Positions 1-14,313 of a DNA stretch of 64,000 nt are shown here, piece by piece. The notes below the pieces were generated by a model, which worked only from the letters and a program-made list of their open reading frames with translations, was not told the origin of the DNA and did no database searches. Numbering within the stretch: position 1 is the stretch's first letter; each line of letters begins with the position of its first letter. The DNA lies in assembly GCA_031002005.1 (NCBI GenBank), contig JARYHS010011408.1, positions 224,543,473 through 224,607,472 of the forward strand, given 5' to 3'. Made by a program: the position numbers and the translations under genes. Source of the DNA: Vandiemenella viatica (Eukaryota; Arthropoda; Insecta; Orthoptera; Morabidae).

Positions 1-1018
1 CAGGGTGATGATCTGTCCTCGATACTCTTCAAGCTTGTTTTGGACAAAGTCATCTGAGAATGGGAGAAAGAACTTGAATACCAGAACTATTGGAAACCCA
101 TACAATTCGGATGACCCGAGAATGATATTAAAATTTTCTGCCTAGCCTTTGCAGACGATTTAGCCATACTAGCATACGATGAGACCACAGAAATTAAACA
201 GACAGAAAATCTCAAAGAATATGCTAAAAGAGTAGGTTTACAAATATCTTTCCAAAAAACCAAGTTCACCTCCTCAAAACTCCAGACTCAAAAACTTATG
301 ACTAAATATGCACAAATTGAGAGAGTCCGTACTTCAAGTATTTGGGAGAAATTATCAAACCCACAGAGGAGAGAAAATAGCACAAAAAGCTTGCATGATA
401 ATTCCTAGGAGAGCCTACGGTAGAACCTATAACATATACACTACAAAATGTTTGTTCATATTCACAAAAGTCAGACATTACAACACAGTTATCAACCCTG
501 AAGCCCTGTATGCCAGCAAAACTAACACTGCACAGGAAAGGTGACCAAGAAACCATCCTAAAAGAAAAACGCAAAATTATAAGAAAGATCCTCAGCCCAG
601 GAAAAAAAATGGATTTAAATCTCGAAAAGCAACAGAAACATTGTCAAAACGTGTGGCAGACATTAGGAAACGTTAAGATTTTATGGACATATTCACAGAC
701 TCCCAGCAACAAGACTCATTCACAAAATTATGACGTACATAGAATAGCTAAAAACAATGCCATGGGTCCAACTGGTCAAAAAAGACCTAGAAAAAGCTCA
801 CATAAACTAGTCAGAAATCATAGCAAACACACGTACAGACAAAAATTAACAAGGGAAGTACTGCCAATGAAGTCACTAAGAGATCGGGGGTGAAGTGGAC
901 TGAAGAATGAAAGAGAATCGACGGAGAATAAAATAAGAGCTGTATGAAAACTCAGAAAATCGAATTGTTAAGACCTTGTGTGATCTCACAGGGTCCAATT
1001 GCAGATAATAATAATAAC
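1..1018 (+). mobile_element. LINE 3' fragment (RT core to tail), decayed
   Basis: The plus strand at about 120-300 encodes a reverse-transcriptase piece with FCLAFADDLAILA, the catalytic FADD box, then EYAKRVGLQISF. Positions 470-900 in shifting frames look like the C-terminal part of the same arthropod LINE type, and the copy ends in a TAA-rich tail near 1000-1018. It is cut by the left window edge and disrupted by frameshifts and stops. A second related tail follows at once. The clade is not resolved. Confidence 0.7.
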
Positions 1019-1031
1019 AATAAACCCATGC

Positions 1032-2022
1032 GGTAAAATCAACAGGGTCCCATACTCTAAATACCTCGGAGAATTCATCGAACCGACAGGCCTTGAGAAA
1101 ATCTCACAGCAAAATCGCCTCCGAAAAGTAAAAAAAGCATTAGGGTTAGTCTAAAATCTCTACAACAAAAAAATCTATGTCAAGACAGATCAAAATTTGG
1201 CATTACAACACAGTCATAAAACCAACAGTCCTCTATGCAAGTGAAACATTAACACATAACAGAAAACATGACCTTGAAGAAATTAAAAAAGTAGGGAGAA
1301 AAATCGTTAGAAAAATTCTAGGAGCAAGACTCACTAAAGATGGTTACAGACTACAATCAATCAAAACAACAGAAAAGTTTACAAACATCGAAACTGACAT
1401 CAAGAAAAGGCGAATGAAATTCTTTGGTCACCTTAAGAGATTACCAGAAAGTCAACTGACAAAAAAGATAATAGATTATGTAAGTTCACTTAAAAATCCA
1501 ACACCTTGGCTGAATGAAATTCGGAAGGATCTTAAAAGTGCAAGCATAGGAGCAACATACATCTCAAAAAGATTTTTTTTTTTTTTTTATCTGTTTAACG
1601 TCTCTCTAACAACGTGGTCTTTAGAGACAGGAAAGGATGTGGGGCAAGGAATGGGAAGGAATTCGGCCATGGCCTTTTGAAGGAAGCATCCTGGCATTCA
1701 CCTGGAATGATTTGGGGAAACCATGGAAAACCCAAATCTGGATGCCCGGACGGGGATTCGAACCGCTGTCCTCCCGAATGCGAGGCCAGAACGATCTCAA
1801 AAAGGAGACACCTTCAGACACAAAGTAGACAAATGGAAAGTTGTAACTGAGCAACCAAAACAAAAACAATACAGACCAAAGTGGTTGGAAGAATGCAAAC
1901 AAGCTTTCTCGGAAAGAATTAAAGCCTATTGGAACAATAAGAAGAGCTCGAAGAAAACTTGATTCGGTCATTTGCTTACCATCTTCCATTTATTGGGAGA
2001 ATTCGCCAATAATAATAATAAT
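1032..2022 (+). mobile_element. 5'-truncated LINE 3' end with a 10-bp target duplication
   Basis: The reading frame from 1177 encodes the LINE C-terminal domain (RKIVRKILG, RRMKFFGHLKRLP), resumes after a nested SINE, and ends in (AAT)n at about 2008-2022. AAACCCATGC occurs at 1022-1031 and 2023-2032, a perfect 10-bp target-site duplication. The element is therefore a separate insertion right next to the tail of the preceding related copy. Confidence 0.72.
1572..1793 (-). mobile_element. tRNA-type SINE nested in the LINE
   Basis: A poly-T run at 1573-1589 (poly-A tail of a minus-strand SINE) starts the unit. Its other end has GGATTCGAACC at 1755-1765, the complement of a B box. ATCTCAAAAAG flanks it at 1561-1571 and 1794-1804, a perfect 11-bp target duplication. 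Relatives lie at about 14040-14190 and 40090-40260. Confidence 0.75.
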
Positions 2023-2156
2023 AAACCCATGCAATATATTATTTAGAGGATAACATGCTATAATAATATAGCAGTTTTAAATCTGAATAAGGATAAAGGA
2101 ACAAACAGTGACTTACTGTGATTACGAAAGCTTCCGTGGTCACTGTATGTATCGTC

Positions 2157-2294
2157 TTGGTTCTCCGTGTGGAGCCGTGTCGATTTATAAGGTGATAGCA
2201 GCGACTGACAAAGCAGTCCTCTGAAGAAGGCCACAGCACGATGGCAGAAACGTTAGGTTCTAATAAATCCAAGTGGCTCCACCCAGAGAACCAA
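2157..2294. repeat. Small inverted-repeat element with hairpin motif
   Basis: Ends at 2157-2176 and 2275-2294 are inverted copies (18 of 20 match). Between them, 2221-2252 reads CTGAAGA, a GCCA/TGGC hairpin, then GAAACG, a hammerhead-like core shared with other repeats here. There is no coding capacity. The rest of 2033-3644 shows no recognisable feature. Confidence 0.5.
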
Positions 2295-3644
2295 CATAAT
2301 ACAGTGACTTATTGTAGTTGAAAGCAAAAGAGTGAGAGGGGAGAGGAGAGCACATATATAGACACACGTGTTTATATTTTCGACTATAAACTTCGACACA
2401 CAGTGTGGATTGGATGGTATTTCTTAGCAGATTGCACTAAACTTCCATTCAGATGAACTGTTAGTAACCAACACTTTCATTACTTGAATACATCTATTAC
2501 TGTGAGATAATGTGCCTACCTGCTGTTAAATGTGAAAAGCAAAAGTAATATATAAAATTTTTAAAAAAAAATATTTTTATTGCACACTCTTCAGTAATAA
2601 TGTCGGCTGCAATAAAATATACATCAAATTTTCAGTGAGATACAGGCAACCATATATGGACTAGTTAAATCCAAAATCTTTTCATCGATAAACCAATTTA
2701 ACTCTGATATTATCAAATAATATAGTTTTACCTTTGATAGCATTCTACCTGTGTACCTAATGAGCATTTCTCTTCATGTCATGCTGGCCTAGAATACTCG
2801 AAAGATTTTCCAAATCCTTCTGCAGTTATTTACTATCTCCTCTTGATGTAACCTTGTTATGTACCATTATGTTGTCCGAAAACAACAAAACTTGTTTTCT
2901 TGTTTATATAGGAGGAGCAGAACCAATTTATTGAAACAGTTTAATCCAAAAGGACTTTTTCCCCCAAGGAATTACACATGTCCTCTGATTAAACTGATGC
3001 TATCGACAACTAAGAAATAATATATATTACTTATTAACAACTTCTAAATGAGAAAACATTTTGTAATTTTAACAAAGTTTTGTCAAATAACTGAAGGCTG
3101 AGGCTTGTCTCAGACCAAAGATTCATGTAACATTCCAACATTCGCCTAAGTTAATGCAGATAACTGCCTAAAGCAACAAAGTAAGGCCAGTACATCAGGA
3201 CTGGGATATGAATCTAGGCCCTCTGTACCTCCCCAATCCAGAGTAGTGGCAGCTTAATGTTCATAGCCACACTGGCTGGTTTTTCACGAAATAATAAGGA
3301 GTGAAAAATCTGCAGTTAGTAATTCTGCAAGAATTACAGGAACAGATCACTGCTGCTAGGATGGACATTGATAGAAACATGGTTTCAAATGTATGGACGG
3401 AATTTGATTACTGTTTGGATGTCTGCTGGATGACTAAGGGCACATGCATTGAATATTTATCATATGTACCAGGATGTTGGTGAGTTGATGTATATTTTCA
3501 TGTATCACTAGTCTTTGTGGGTTTTATACTTTTCAATACACAGTATTTTGAAACCCGATGAATCTCTTAGGCTAACCCTGTATTTTAACTCTGAAAAACA
3601 AAAGTTAATTTCTAGTAAGAAAATTAAAGCTTGTTGAAACTAAC

Positions 3645-3822
3645 CTTCAACTGTCAACAGTGCCAAACATGTGGCTTTCCCAACTTCATTCTCAGCCACA
3701 CAAGATACCTTTCCAGCATGACTCTTCATTACACGTGGTATGGTCAACACCTGCCTCTCACCACTAGTTGATACTAAGAAGTCTTTTCCTGACACTGGCT
3801 CATCATCGAAATACCATTTCAC
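3645..3822 (-). CDS. Exon 12: second half of Ig domain 6
   Basis: 178 nt, phase 0 start, donor GTTAGT after one base of a split codon. It shows VKWYFDDEPV and GKVSCVAENEVGKA, so this domain again has both cysteines. The next exon is not seen in positions 1-3644, so the gene continues off the left edge. Confidence 0.92.
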
Positions 3823-6800
3823 CTGAAGATAAGACTCAGTTGAAACACATAATTCATTTCATACAATTTTCTAATTAAACATGCAAAAAATATAAGTAAT
3901 ATATGTAAACATGAAGTGTTTACATGTAAATAAACCGCAAACAAAAATATAGGAAAAGGTTAATAGGTTCAAATCAAAAATATGGTCTGGATTTAGAGAA
4001 ATCATAACAACTTAAAGTTGTTGTTCTTATTTATTTTAGTTATCGTATGGCATTGGAGACATTTTTAAAAGAACTGGTAAATGAAGGAATTAAAATAAAT
4101 GACAAATAATTGACACAGAGTAAGACCATCAGTCACAGCTCTATATCCAACTTCTGCAAACATTCTATTACAGACAGAATAGTTTAGACAAAATCCCTCA
4201 ATTGCTTCTCATATTTCCTTAAATGCACTACATAATAATATGTCACACTTTATGTTCAAAGGCAGGCATTTTCTAACTCTAATGAAGGGTTTAAACAAAG
4301 AATACATGAACACAACAATAATGACTTAATCATGAGAAAAAGTACCTGCCAAGTTATAATACCCTACTTCCAGCAGCCTCATGTCATAGAACCAAAATTT
4401 GGAACTGATAGTTTTTGAAAGATATATTTTAAATTGCATGACTCTATAACACTTTAAAAGAAAATCTTTATATACATAAAAATCTCGCGTCACGATATTT
4501 GTCCGAGATGAACTCCGAAACTACTTAACTGATTTTGATGAAATTTGGCTTACTGTGTGTAATTTGGTCTAACTTAAAAGATAGGATAGTTTTTATCTCG
4601 ATTATTGATCTTAATATTTATTATTTCGAATTAAATGTTCGTTTAATGTTTGTCATAGGACATTGGTTTGTAATTATTTGGAAGTGCCATAGGTTTGAGC
4701 GTTCTGGTGGCTCAGTGATTAAGGTGTCTGACTGAAGATCCAAAGGTCCCTGGTTCGAATCCCTGTGCCAGCAGCGATTTTTATACGCACTTAACTCGGC
4801 CTTCACCTCTGGCACAGGGGTGGAATGCGCAGCCAATAGAAACCCTGTCACCAGTTCACTACAACCGCATGAAATTATTATTATAGTTCCATAGGTTTCT
4901 AACAGATAGTGATGTATTAATTTATCGACACAACATTTGGTTATCTAGGTTGGGTAACCATCCAGTAGATGGCGTAGTGTTTCGATTTATTTATGTTACA
5001 GTCTAATCCACGTCATATTGTTAATGTATGACATAACCCTGTTTTGTGTAGTATCATTTTTATAATTGTGCTGTGTATTGTGTTGTGTATCGTTTGTATG
5101 CTATTATATTTAACAACAAAGTAATTACACACATGAATATAACATTGAAGAAACCGTTATGATAAATTCAAAAACGTGTAAGTATTTGTTACTTGCTTCT
5201 CATTTTTTTTTCTTTTCGTTATGCCCAGCTAAGAACCACGTGTCAATTTCAATTCTTCCCCTGTTGGTTTTTTCTTTCTTCCTCTCCAGTACTTCTTCAT
5301 TATTGCACTGTTTTCTCTCTCTCTCTCTTCAGACCATTTTGCACCAGTTTTCTTCTAGGAATCCTACCATATTGGAAATCTGCTTTCGAATATATTTTCT
5401 TTCCATACTGTTCACTGATATTATTTCGTTTCAAATCTTTCGTAACCTCTTGAATCCCAAAAAATATTTTAATATCTTTTTTGTTAGCCTGATGTCATCC
5501 ATGCGATAGATATGTCACAAAAATATCATTCTCCTTTTTTCTGACTGATTTTGTTATTTTTTTCAATGTTATATTTCTTCATTAGTTCTTATCTTCCATT
5601 GTACTGTATTTTTCAATGGACCCAAAATTTCCTTTATAATTCTCCATTCCAATACTCCAAGCTTATTCAGTTTCTAATTTAATAGCGAGCGGTCTGGTGG
5701 CTCAGTGGTTAAGGCATCTGACTAAAGATCGAAAGGTCCCAGGTTCGAATCCCTGTCTCGGCGGGGATTTTCATAGGCACTTAACCCGAATCTCACCTCT
5801 GGCACAGCTTGCTGTGTAATGTGAAGTACGCCAGAACACTTCTGTGGTCGGGATTCCATGTAAAACTGTAAGTCTCCTGTACCCGGCAGAGTTGCCGGGT
5901 TAGGTTAAGGCGGCGACGAAATGGGTGAATGCGCAGCTGACACAAACCCCGTCATCAGGTCATTATGACCACACGAAATTATAATTATTATTATTTAATA
6001 TCAGGTCATTTACTTGCATAGAGGCATTCCGGTTTCAGCACTGTATTATAATGTCCTATTTTAAGGCTTTTAGAATGGCGCTTTTTGTTGTAATTCAACT
6101 ATTTTTATTTTTATTGTTGCAATTATAAATTTCAGTGAAATGCCGCCCAAAAACATCTAACCTCAACAATGCGTGTATCAGAGAGACACGACGCAAACGT
6201 ATTGAGAGGGCTCATCATTCAGCAGAACAAATCGCGGCAAGTAACGAAGTTCAAAGAATCAGGACATCATAGCGTCGTATGCAAGAATCTCAAGAACAGC
6301 GTGATGAATGTCTGCTACAGAATATATCGAGAACAAGAGCAGCACGAGAACAGCACATCGCTACATTTAGAGAAATAGAACGAGAGAGACAGCAAATTAG
6401 CCATGCCTTAACACGTGTATCATTTGTTCGTCTTGTGTTCGAATATGCACCAGGCACTGATTATTCTGCACATTCTAAGAATTGCGATTGGTGCAATGGA
6501 CAAAGTATGCCAATACTGTCAGGCGTTGAAATTCCGCAATGAAACAGCTGGCATGTGTTTTGCATCAGGAAAAGTTGTATTATTACCACTTCCCACTCCC
6601 CCAGAACCTTTGCAATCACTGGCGAATCAAACGATTCAAAATTTTTTCTGTGCATGACACGCAAATTAAATTCCTGCTTTCAGATGACTTTTGGAGCAAC
6701 TAAAATTTGCGATCTCACATCTGATGGACGTCATTTTGAAACTACATTCAAAATACAAGGCCAGGTGTACCATAAGATTGGGTCGTTGATGCCGATGCCT

Positions 6801-9800
6801 AATGATGTCCCGAAGTTTCTCCAAATCTGTTTTATTGGAAGTTGTGAAGAACGCGTGACAACTCAGTGCCAGTATAATTTCATTGAACCAGCAGAAGTGA
6901 GAGCAAAAGTGGTATTGTTGGAAAATTTTTTGGAAAATAATAATCAACTTATTCAATTGTTTAAAAGAGTGTTGCCACAATTAAAAAAATGCAACTATCA
7001 AATTGACATCAAAGCAGACAAATTACCATCAGAAGAACACGCTGGCAGGTTCAACGCGCCAACTATAGATGAAGTTTCTGTTATTATAGTTGGCGATCCA
7101 GTTGACAATAGAGCCATAAAAACACGCGCCGAGATAGCACTGTTAGTATTATTTCAGATCTACACCGTTGGTATGACGCATTCCAGTATCCACTGATATT
7201 CTGGCAAGGGCAGGATGAATATCACATCGACATCAAACAGTGTGATCCAGTTACTGGTAAATTTAATATTTAACTATTTAATTCCTTATTTTATTAATAC
7301 AGTAGACCCGCAGTATTCCGAACAGAGGCCGGATTATCACGGGCCCACTATATTAATTTCTTCTAATTTTTTTACTATTTAAATTCTTATTTTTTCAGAT
7401 AATGAAACAAATAAATAAGTTACTTCAATGAAGTACTACGCCCACCGATTGATCATTAGAAATAATTAGGATAACTAAATCCTTCGAGATCGTCAACTAT
7501 ACCATCAATACGTCGTGGATATGTACGCTAAAATTGGAAACGAATGTTTGCGATTTATTCCATACAACCAGGCTAAATTACGATCGGAGGAATACATCCA
7601 CTTACGAGGTGCTATTACCGGTAATATAGATGAAAATTTAAATGCCAATGATATTGGTAATGCATTTATTTTACCTTCAAGCTACATCAGCAGTCCACGG
7701 AACATACAGGAATACATATAAGATGCGATGAGTTATGTGATACAACCAGGCTAAATTACGATCGGAGGAATACATCCACTTACGAGATGCTATTACTGGT
7801 AATATAGCTGAAAATTTAAATGCCAATGATATCGGTAATGCATTTATTTTACCTTCAAGCTACATCGGCAGTCCACGGAACATGCAGGAATATATATAAG
7901 ATGTGATGAGTTACGTACGTCATTATGGTCATCCAGATTTTTTTATTACATTTACACGTAATCCAAATTGGGAGGAAATACAAACTATGCTATTACCAGG
8001 ACAACAATCAATGAATCGTCATGCTATCACGGCACGTGTGTTTAAACAAAAATTAAAATCATCTATTGATTTAATCGAATAACATTCGGTTTTCGGTAAC
8101 ACAAGTTGCCATCTGTATTCGATTGAGTGGCAAAAGCGAGGTTTGCCTCATTCTCACATTTTGATTTGGCTTGAAGTTAAAAACCGTCCAGAAGAAATTG
8201 ATCAAATAATTTCAAATAAATAAAATGTAATTAAAAAAAAATACATTCGTTTGTCCTTAATTTCAACTATCTGAAACTCTTTACCAATTACTTTTGAATT
8301 TTCAAATCGACTAAAATGTTTTTTTCTTTATTAGTGAATGTTAATTTGAATACATTAGATAGTTTAGAATAACATTAATCCAAAGTAGGTACTATAACTA
8401 CTGAGTCACAACAACAAGTGACCGGGTCAGCTAGTAATGAAATAAAAATCAAATTTTTGATTAATTATTTAGTTTTATAAATTAAGTACTTTTAATCAAA
8501 AAAATTCAAATACCATAATCATTGAAAAAAATCATTGGTTTTAGATATTTTATTGTAAGACTGTAATCGGGTAGTTGTTTAAACACTCACTTTTGGAGTA
8601 GGTTTTCCAGTAACAATGCATTCAAATTTAGTGGAATCTTCTGTATATACTGTCCTGTCAGCAAACAATTCCTTGAAAGCTGGAAATACATGTCTGTCTA
8701 TCTTGTTTTTCACATCGGTTACTCCAGTAGATTTAACAATAAGATTGGAGAAGCACTTGGCTTCTCCATGACTATTTGAAGCTTTCACAGTATAAACACC
8801 TTTATCATCGGGAGTGGCTGATGTGATTGTGAGGCTAACAATTCCATTTTTATGATGTTCGATCTGCAAATGATGAGACATAGATTGGAATGATCATAAT
8901 AATGAACATGAAACTATTTTACAAGCCAGTATAAATTCCAACAAGGGCAAAGAAATCAAACCAATGAATTCCTAAGCCTAAAGTTGAAACAACATAATAT
9001 AACATGGACAGAACAAATATATTTTGAAAAATGCCTTAGCTAAGAGAGATGATTCATGATAAGTCATATGCATACACCTGCAATTAAATTAAACTCACAA
9101 GTGTACAGAGACTCATCTCATGATTGCAATGTGATGTGTCTTAGTGTTCACACATCTGATCTCCTAGCTGTATGTCTCAACTCTAAAGATAATTAAGGTT
9201 TATACTGAAATATTGTAAACTGTGTGCATGTTTATTGGTCTATCATGGCCAGTCTAACTTCATACGTGATGTGTGATTGGTTTTTAATTTCACTATATAT
9301 TCTAATATATTTATTCTGAAACATTCCCATCACAATTAAAAGGTTTAAAATGAAACTGCAACACATTTCATACTACTGAATTTACCATGTGTCAATGAAT
9401 AAAAATGGCACTAATGCTAAATATATAATTCATAATTTTGTTTGATTTTAAGAATTTTCAAGATTAAGATTCTTTAATTATTTTCCACTTAATACAAATA
9501 TTAGAAACAACATATGTACCAAATTTCAAGTTTCTAGTACATTAGATGTGGCTTATAGGATTTGATGATTTTGAATACCTCCGAAACTATGATTGATACA
9601 AACTTTAAACTTAGAGTACGTTCTTTTATATATATAAACCAACTATGTTCTACCCACTGAAAGAAAATGAGACTTTCTGTAAAAGCCAGAGATGAAATAT
9701 AGGGGTGCCCAAAAAGCCACAAAGCATTATGGGTACAATATGCAGTAGCTTATTGTGGTTTACAAAATGGTGGCACATTGCCAAGAATCCAGATACAAAA

Positions 9801-12800
9801 AACAATCATAATTTTGTAAATTCCAAGGTAAATATTAAGTTAGTAGGTCAACTTCTGGAAAAAATACGTACTTTTCGTTGAGGGTTAGGCTTGATTTCAA
9901 TATTATTGTGAAGCCATTTTATCTCAGGCTGGGGTTCCCCAACAACACAACATTCTAACACAGCTGGTTCACATTCTGTAGCCATCACATCTGTGAGCAA
10001 TCTATCAAATTTAGGAGCCATGCCAGTGGTCTCTTCAACAGGCTGAGATACTTGTGGTCGGATAGCAGGTTCAGAATCACCAAGTGCTAAAAAATAATAA
10101 TATTACCCTACTCATTGTAATTTTCTACAAATTTGTTAGGAACTAATTTAAAAGAATTTCAGTGATAATATCCTGGTTCTTTCTCTTTTTTTTCTTCTTA
10201 TTGTGCATTAAATTAAATAAAGATAAAATAAGATTAACTTTAATTGTTGTTTCATTTCATATTTACTTCTTATATTTGCCCCATATTAACTATTTTAAAA
10301 GATTCATAAGGACAGTATATAATAAAAGTATTTGTATGATTAACAAATACTAATAAATGATAAAAGAGGTATAATCACTTCCTACATGTACCATGGTAAG
10401 GGCAGCAGCAAAACAGAAAAAAAAATTGCAGATAATACTCACCTTCCAAAAACACAATTTGCTAGTATTGTTATATATATAAACACAGGCACTAAAAAGC
10501 AGATTAAAAAAAATTGGACAGGAGAATTACTGCTGTAGTGTTGACTACTATGCAATCCAAAAAAATTATATTATTATTATGTGTGTATGGACACAGTTGG
10601 ATCATGCAGCTTGGATTGACAAAGGATGACATCAAGATCATTTGCTTAGCTTTCGTAGATGACCTAATAATACTAGCAGACAGTGAAATCACTGTGATCA
10701 AGCAGACAAAAGTACTCATGGAATGTGCTGAAACAATTGGCTTATAAATTTCATTTGAGCTCTTCTTCACCTGCACTTGATTCAATACTTAGTAATTAAA
10801 AATGAAATAGAGAGAAGTTAAACAGTTTGTCAGGCCGAAATTTAAGTGGGGGTTTAACACTTTCACCTAAACTGTGAACAAATATATTCTTGACCATGTG
10901 TACTGGTACCTTAAATATTTAAGAAATTGGCCACCATGCATTCGTATTAAACCCCAAATGTGAAGGGTAATTGAAATAAGTTCACATAACACAGTTTCAG
11001 AGTAACACAATACTAACATTCTTGCAAAAGTTCACTAGTACATTGTCGGTAGCAGATACATAGATAAAGCATCGAACAACAGTTTCATAGAAGATTACTG
11101 GTTAAGAACATTCATACGAGAAGACAAACTCACTAACATTAGTGAGTACACTACTACGGCATGTTGGAATATGCCAAAACCGGTTGGAGCAGATTGCTCC
11201 GCTAACCAGTGTGAAGTTACGCGATCACTTTCCGGCAAACGAATGAGACAATCTTAGCTAGCTGCAGGATCTCTTATAGGCTCTACCTTGCCCCTGACAT
11301 CAGCAATTTTTTTCTTTGATTAACATCTAGTAAAATACAAAATAGTTTAACTTGCAATTTTTACAAGGGTTTCCTGATCTATCAGTTTTAATTTAATTTA
11401 GCATCCAAAAGGGTTTGTATAAGCTTAACGTTAAATTCTTCTACATCACCAGCTTGGCGTACTTTCTCGAACTCCAACAACAATTAGCGACAATCTATCT
11501 TTAAAAACTTAATTATCTGACAAATGCTTAAACATTTTACTGAAAGCACTATATATTAGTAATCGTCTATCTACTGATATAAATTTCAAATCTGTATTCA
11601 TTTTAGGTAAAATGTTTATTTTTTCTCTTAATTAAAACTTCTAATTAAACTTTGCCAAATTAGTTAATTTTACTATCAAAATACTTGGATTAATGACTAT
11701 AGCCGTTGATAAAAGTTCAGCTGTAGCTTTACTGAATTCAAAGATATTTCAAATCTTAGATTTTTACTTTTCTAATCGCGTGTTTCAAAACGTGAACAAA
11801 TCGAAACATCTCTTAAAATAAACTTTTCCTGATATAATAAATACAATTTAAAGTGATTCCAATGATGAGTTTTCACTGTGGAAATGAATACAGGAAAATT
11901 CCTTCAAGTTGACAATTATTCTTCTCGAAATTTGTATGTCCAGCATAAACAATTTCACAATTGATAATTGATCCACACTTCAGACACTTAGATCGAGCCA
12001 ACAGAGCTTTTTTTTTTAGAAGCACATAAAGCGACTACAGAAACTCAGGAGATCATACGGAGTAACACACAACTTCTGTAATAAAAAATGCATATCCAAC
12101 ACTACAACACAGTGATCAAACCTGAAGCTCTGTACGGAAATGAAATTCTGATATTCCACAGAAAATGTGACCTAGAAAATATTCTAAAGGAAGAACGATA
12201 GATCATGAGAAGGAAAATTCTTGAACCAAAGTAAACAGAAGATAGGTATAGACTGCAATCCCTAAAGCAAGAGAGAAACTGATACTGTTGTTTCCCTCCT
12301 GTCCAGTCAAACCATAATATTCAAAGCCATCATTAATGTGGTGGTGGTGGTGAAGGGTTCCCATGTGGCCTCGGACACACAGTTCTTTCTTTCTTTCTTT
12401 TTCTTTTTTTTTTTTTTTCTGCTGCTGTATTCCTCCTCTTTGACTTTGGTTAGTGGTGCGTATACTTTATCTTTCCTTTCATCATAAAACTATTGTCTTA
12501 AAGCATTTCTTATTTCTCCGTTGTTGCTGACACCATACAATGGGGAAAATCCCTCTGTTGGTAGGATTAGTGAATATAGTGGTGCGCATACTACATATTG
12601 CAAGTATTGCAGCATGGTTTATTATAAGGTTGGAGGCTCAAGTACATTTTATACAAATTAAAATGTCATTATAGCACATCTTAACTACCTTCTGGGGGAC
12701 TGTTACCATTCTAAAAATAGGTAAAAAATGTATACAAAACTATTAATTTCCACTTTTAAACTTTGAGCATATTACACTAATTTACTTCTAGTATGTTTAG

Positions 12801-14258
12801 TGAAACGATTTTTATTTCAATGTTTGTTTATTAATTGAATATTTCAAAAAAGGTCAAATTTTATTTATCAGCTAAGTACATTAAAAGACTGTGCTATGAA
12901 TTGAGAAATTAAAATAAAAAAATAAAAAACCTATATAGGCCAGTAACTTGAAAGATGATACCTTAAGGCACTCTTCCAAGTTGTTTCTTAATTAATAATT
13001 TAAATTTTATAGGAATAAAAACTTCAATATGTAACAGTAATTTGATGTATATGACATAATAATAGTAAACAGAATTATTCTAAGTGGTATGTTATGTAAG
13101 TTCATAGGAATACCATGCAGGTACAATGTTTTTTTTTTTTTTTTAATAAAATGCTTCATCAAAAACAGTGGTAGATATTGTGGTAATATTGCTGATTTTC
13201 ACAACTCTAGTTGTAGACAAACATAACGCTCACTACATTTTCAAATATTTTTGTTTGTAGATATGAATATGATTTGTGGACTGAATTAGTTTCTCCAAAC
13301 ACTCACAATATCTAGCTAGAAAATATCAATTAGTTACAAAATTTTTTGACACATTCAACATTTTCAACTTTTTCTCATTTTTGGCTACATGGATCTGAAT
13401 CTCCATACATTGAATGCTAATGCAGCAATACTTTTTGCAGTTTGCCTTGTTTTTTCTTAAGTCATTTAATTTATATATTTATTTATTAAAAACTGTAGCT
13501 ACTGAGAACAATTCTGAACAGCTGTAAAATTGTTCAGTCTCAATTAAAAGACTACTTAAATTTATTAGAAAGCTCTTGGTAACTTACATTTTACAGTAAG
13601 AGAGCACATGCTTGAAGCTTCTCCAGCAGAATTTATAGCTACCACTTTATACTCTCCAGAATCTTCCATATATGCTTCTTCTATTACCAATGAACACCTG
13701 TCTCCTTGGAAAAGTAGTTGGAAGTCTGATGATTCTTTTACGGGTCGTTCGTCATGATACCAAATAACCTGTGAAAAAATGAATATAATGTAGATCCAAA
13801 TTTCTTGAAAGTTGAATGATTTACATATAAGGAAATTTGTTCTATTCTGAGGCCAAAAAAACAATCTTATGAACTTTTTGCTAGTGTTTCCCAGCTTCTT
13901 CTGTTTGTAAAATATATACAGAATCTATGAATGTGGAAATGAAAGATAAAGCAGGACTATCATTTAACTAAGTTGAAGGAAGGAGAGCTGTGATAACAAA
14001 AAACACTTCACAAACAGACTTTAACCATGATTTTATTATTTCTTCCTTATTTATTTATGTCTCAACAACATTGAGATTGGAAAGGACCGCAGAAAGAAAT
14101 GGTAAGGAATTTGACCATGGCCTTTTCAGGGAATGATCCTGGCATTTGCCTGAAGTGATTTCGGGAAACCATGGAATTTCATCAAAACTCTCATTGTAGC
14201 ATATAAATTAATAGAGAATAAGGAAACATTTGTTGACAGAAAATTAAAAAATAAAGGC

Positions 14259-14313
<55 letters not shown>

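Larger units (their letters stand above)
4465..8434 (+). mobile_element. Helitron, Rep relic without helicase
   Basis: It begins with TC at 4465 after a host A and ends CTAG at 8431-8434 before a host T, the A/T insertion rule of Helitrons. A short palindrome, GACCGGGTC, sits at 8420-8428 just before CTAG, like the terminal hairpin. The first 150 bp have the style of insect Helitron 5' ends (an ATAAAAAT run, then CCGAAACTACTTAACTGATT). Inside are a Rep-type relic, a tandem duplication and two SINEs. There are only about 210 bp between the last Rep residues and the 3' end, so the helicase half is missing. Confidence 0.85.

Noticed and set aside
4742..4775. Possible tRNA genes at the A/B boxes of the SINEs
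   Set aside because: Flanking duplications, bodies and tails show SINE insertions; no complete acceptor stem was seen.
5159..5509. T-rich open frame of 116 codons
   Set aside because: Composition-driven frame in a pyrimidine-rich part of the Helitron interior; no domain or splice context.
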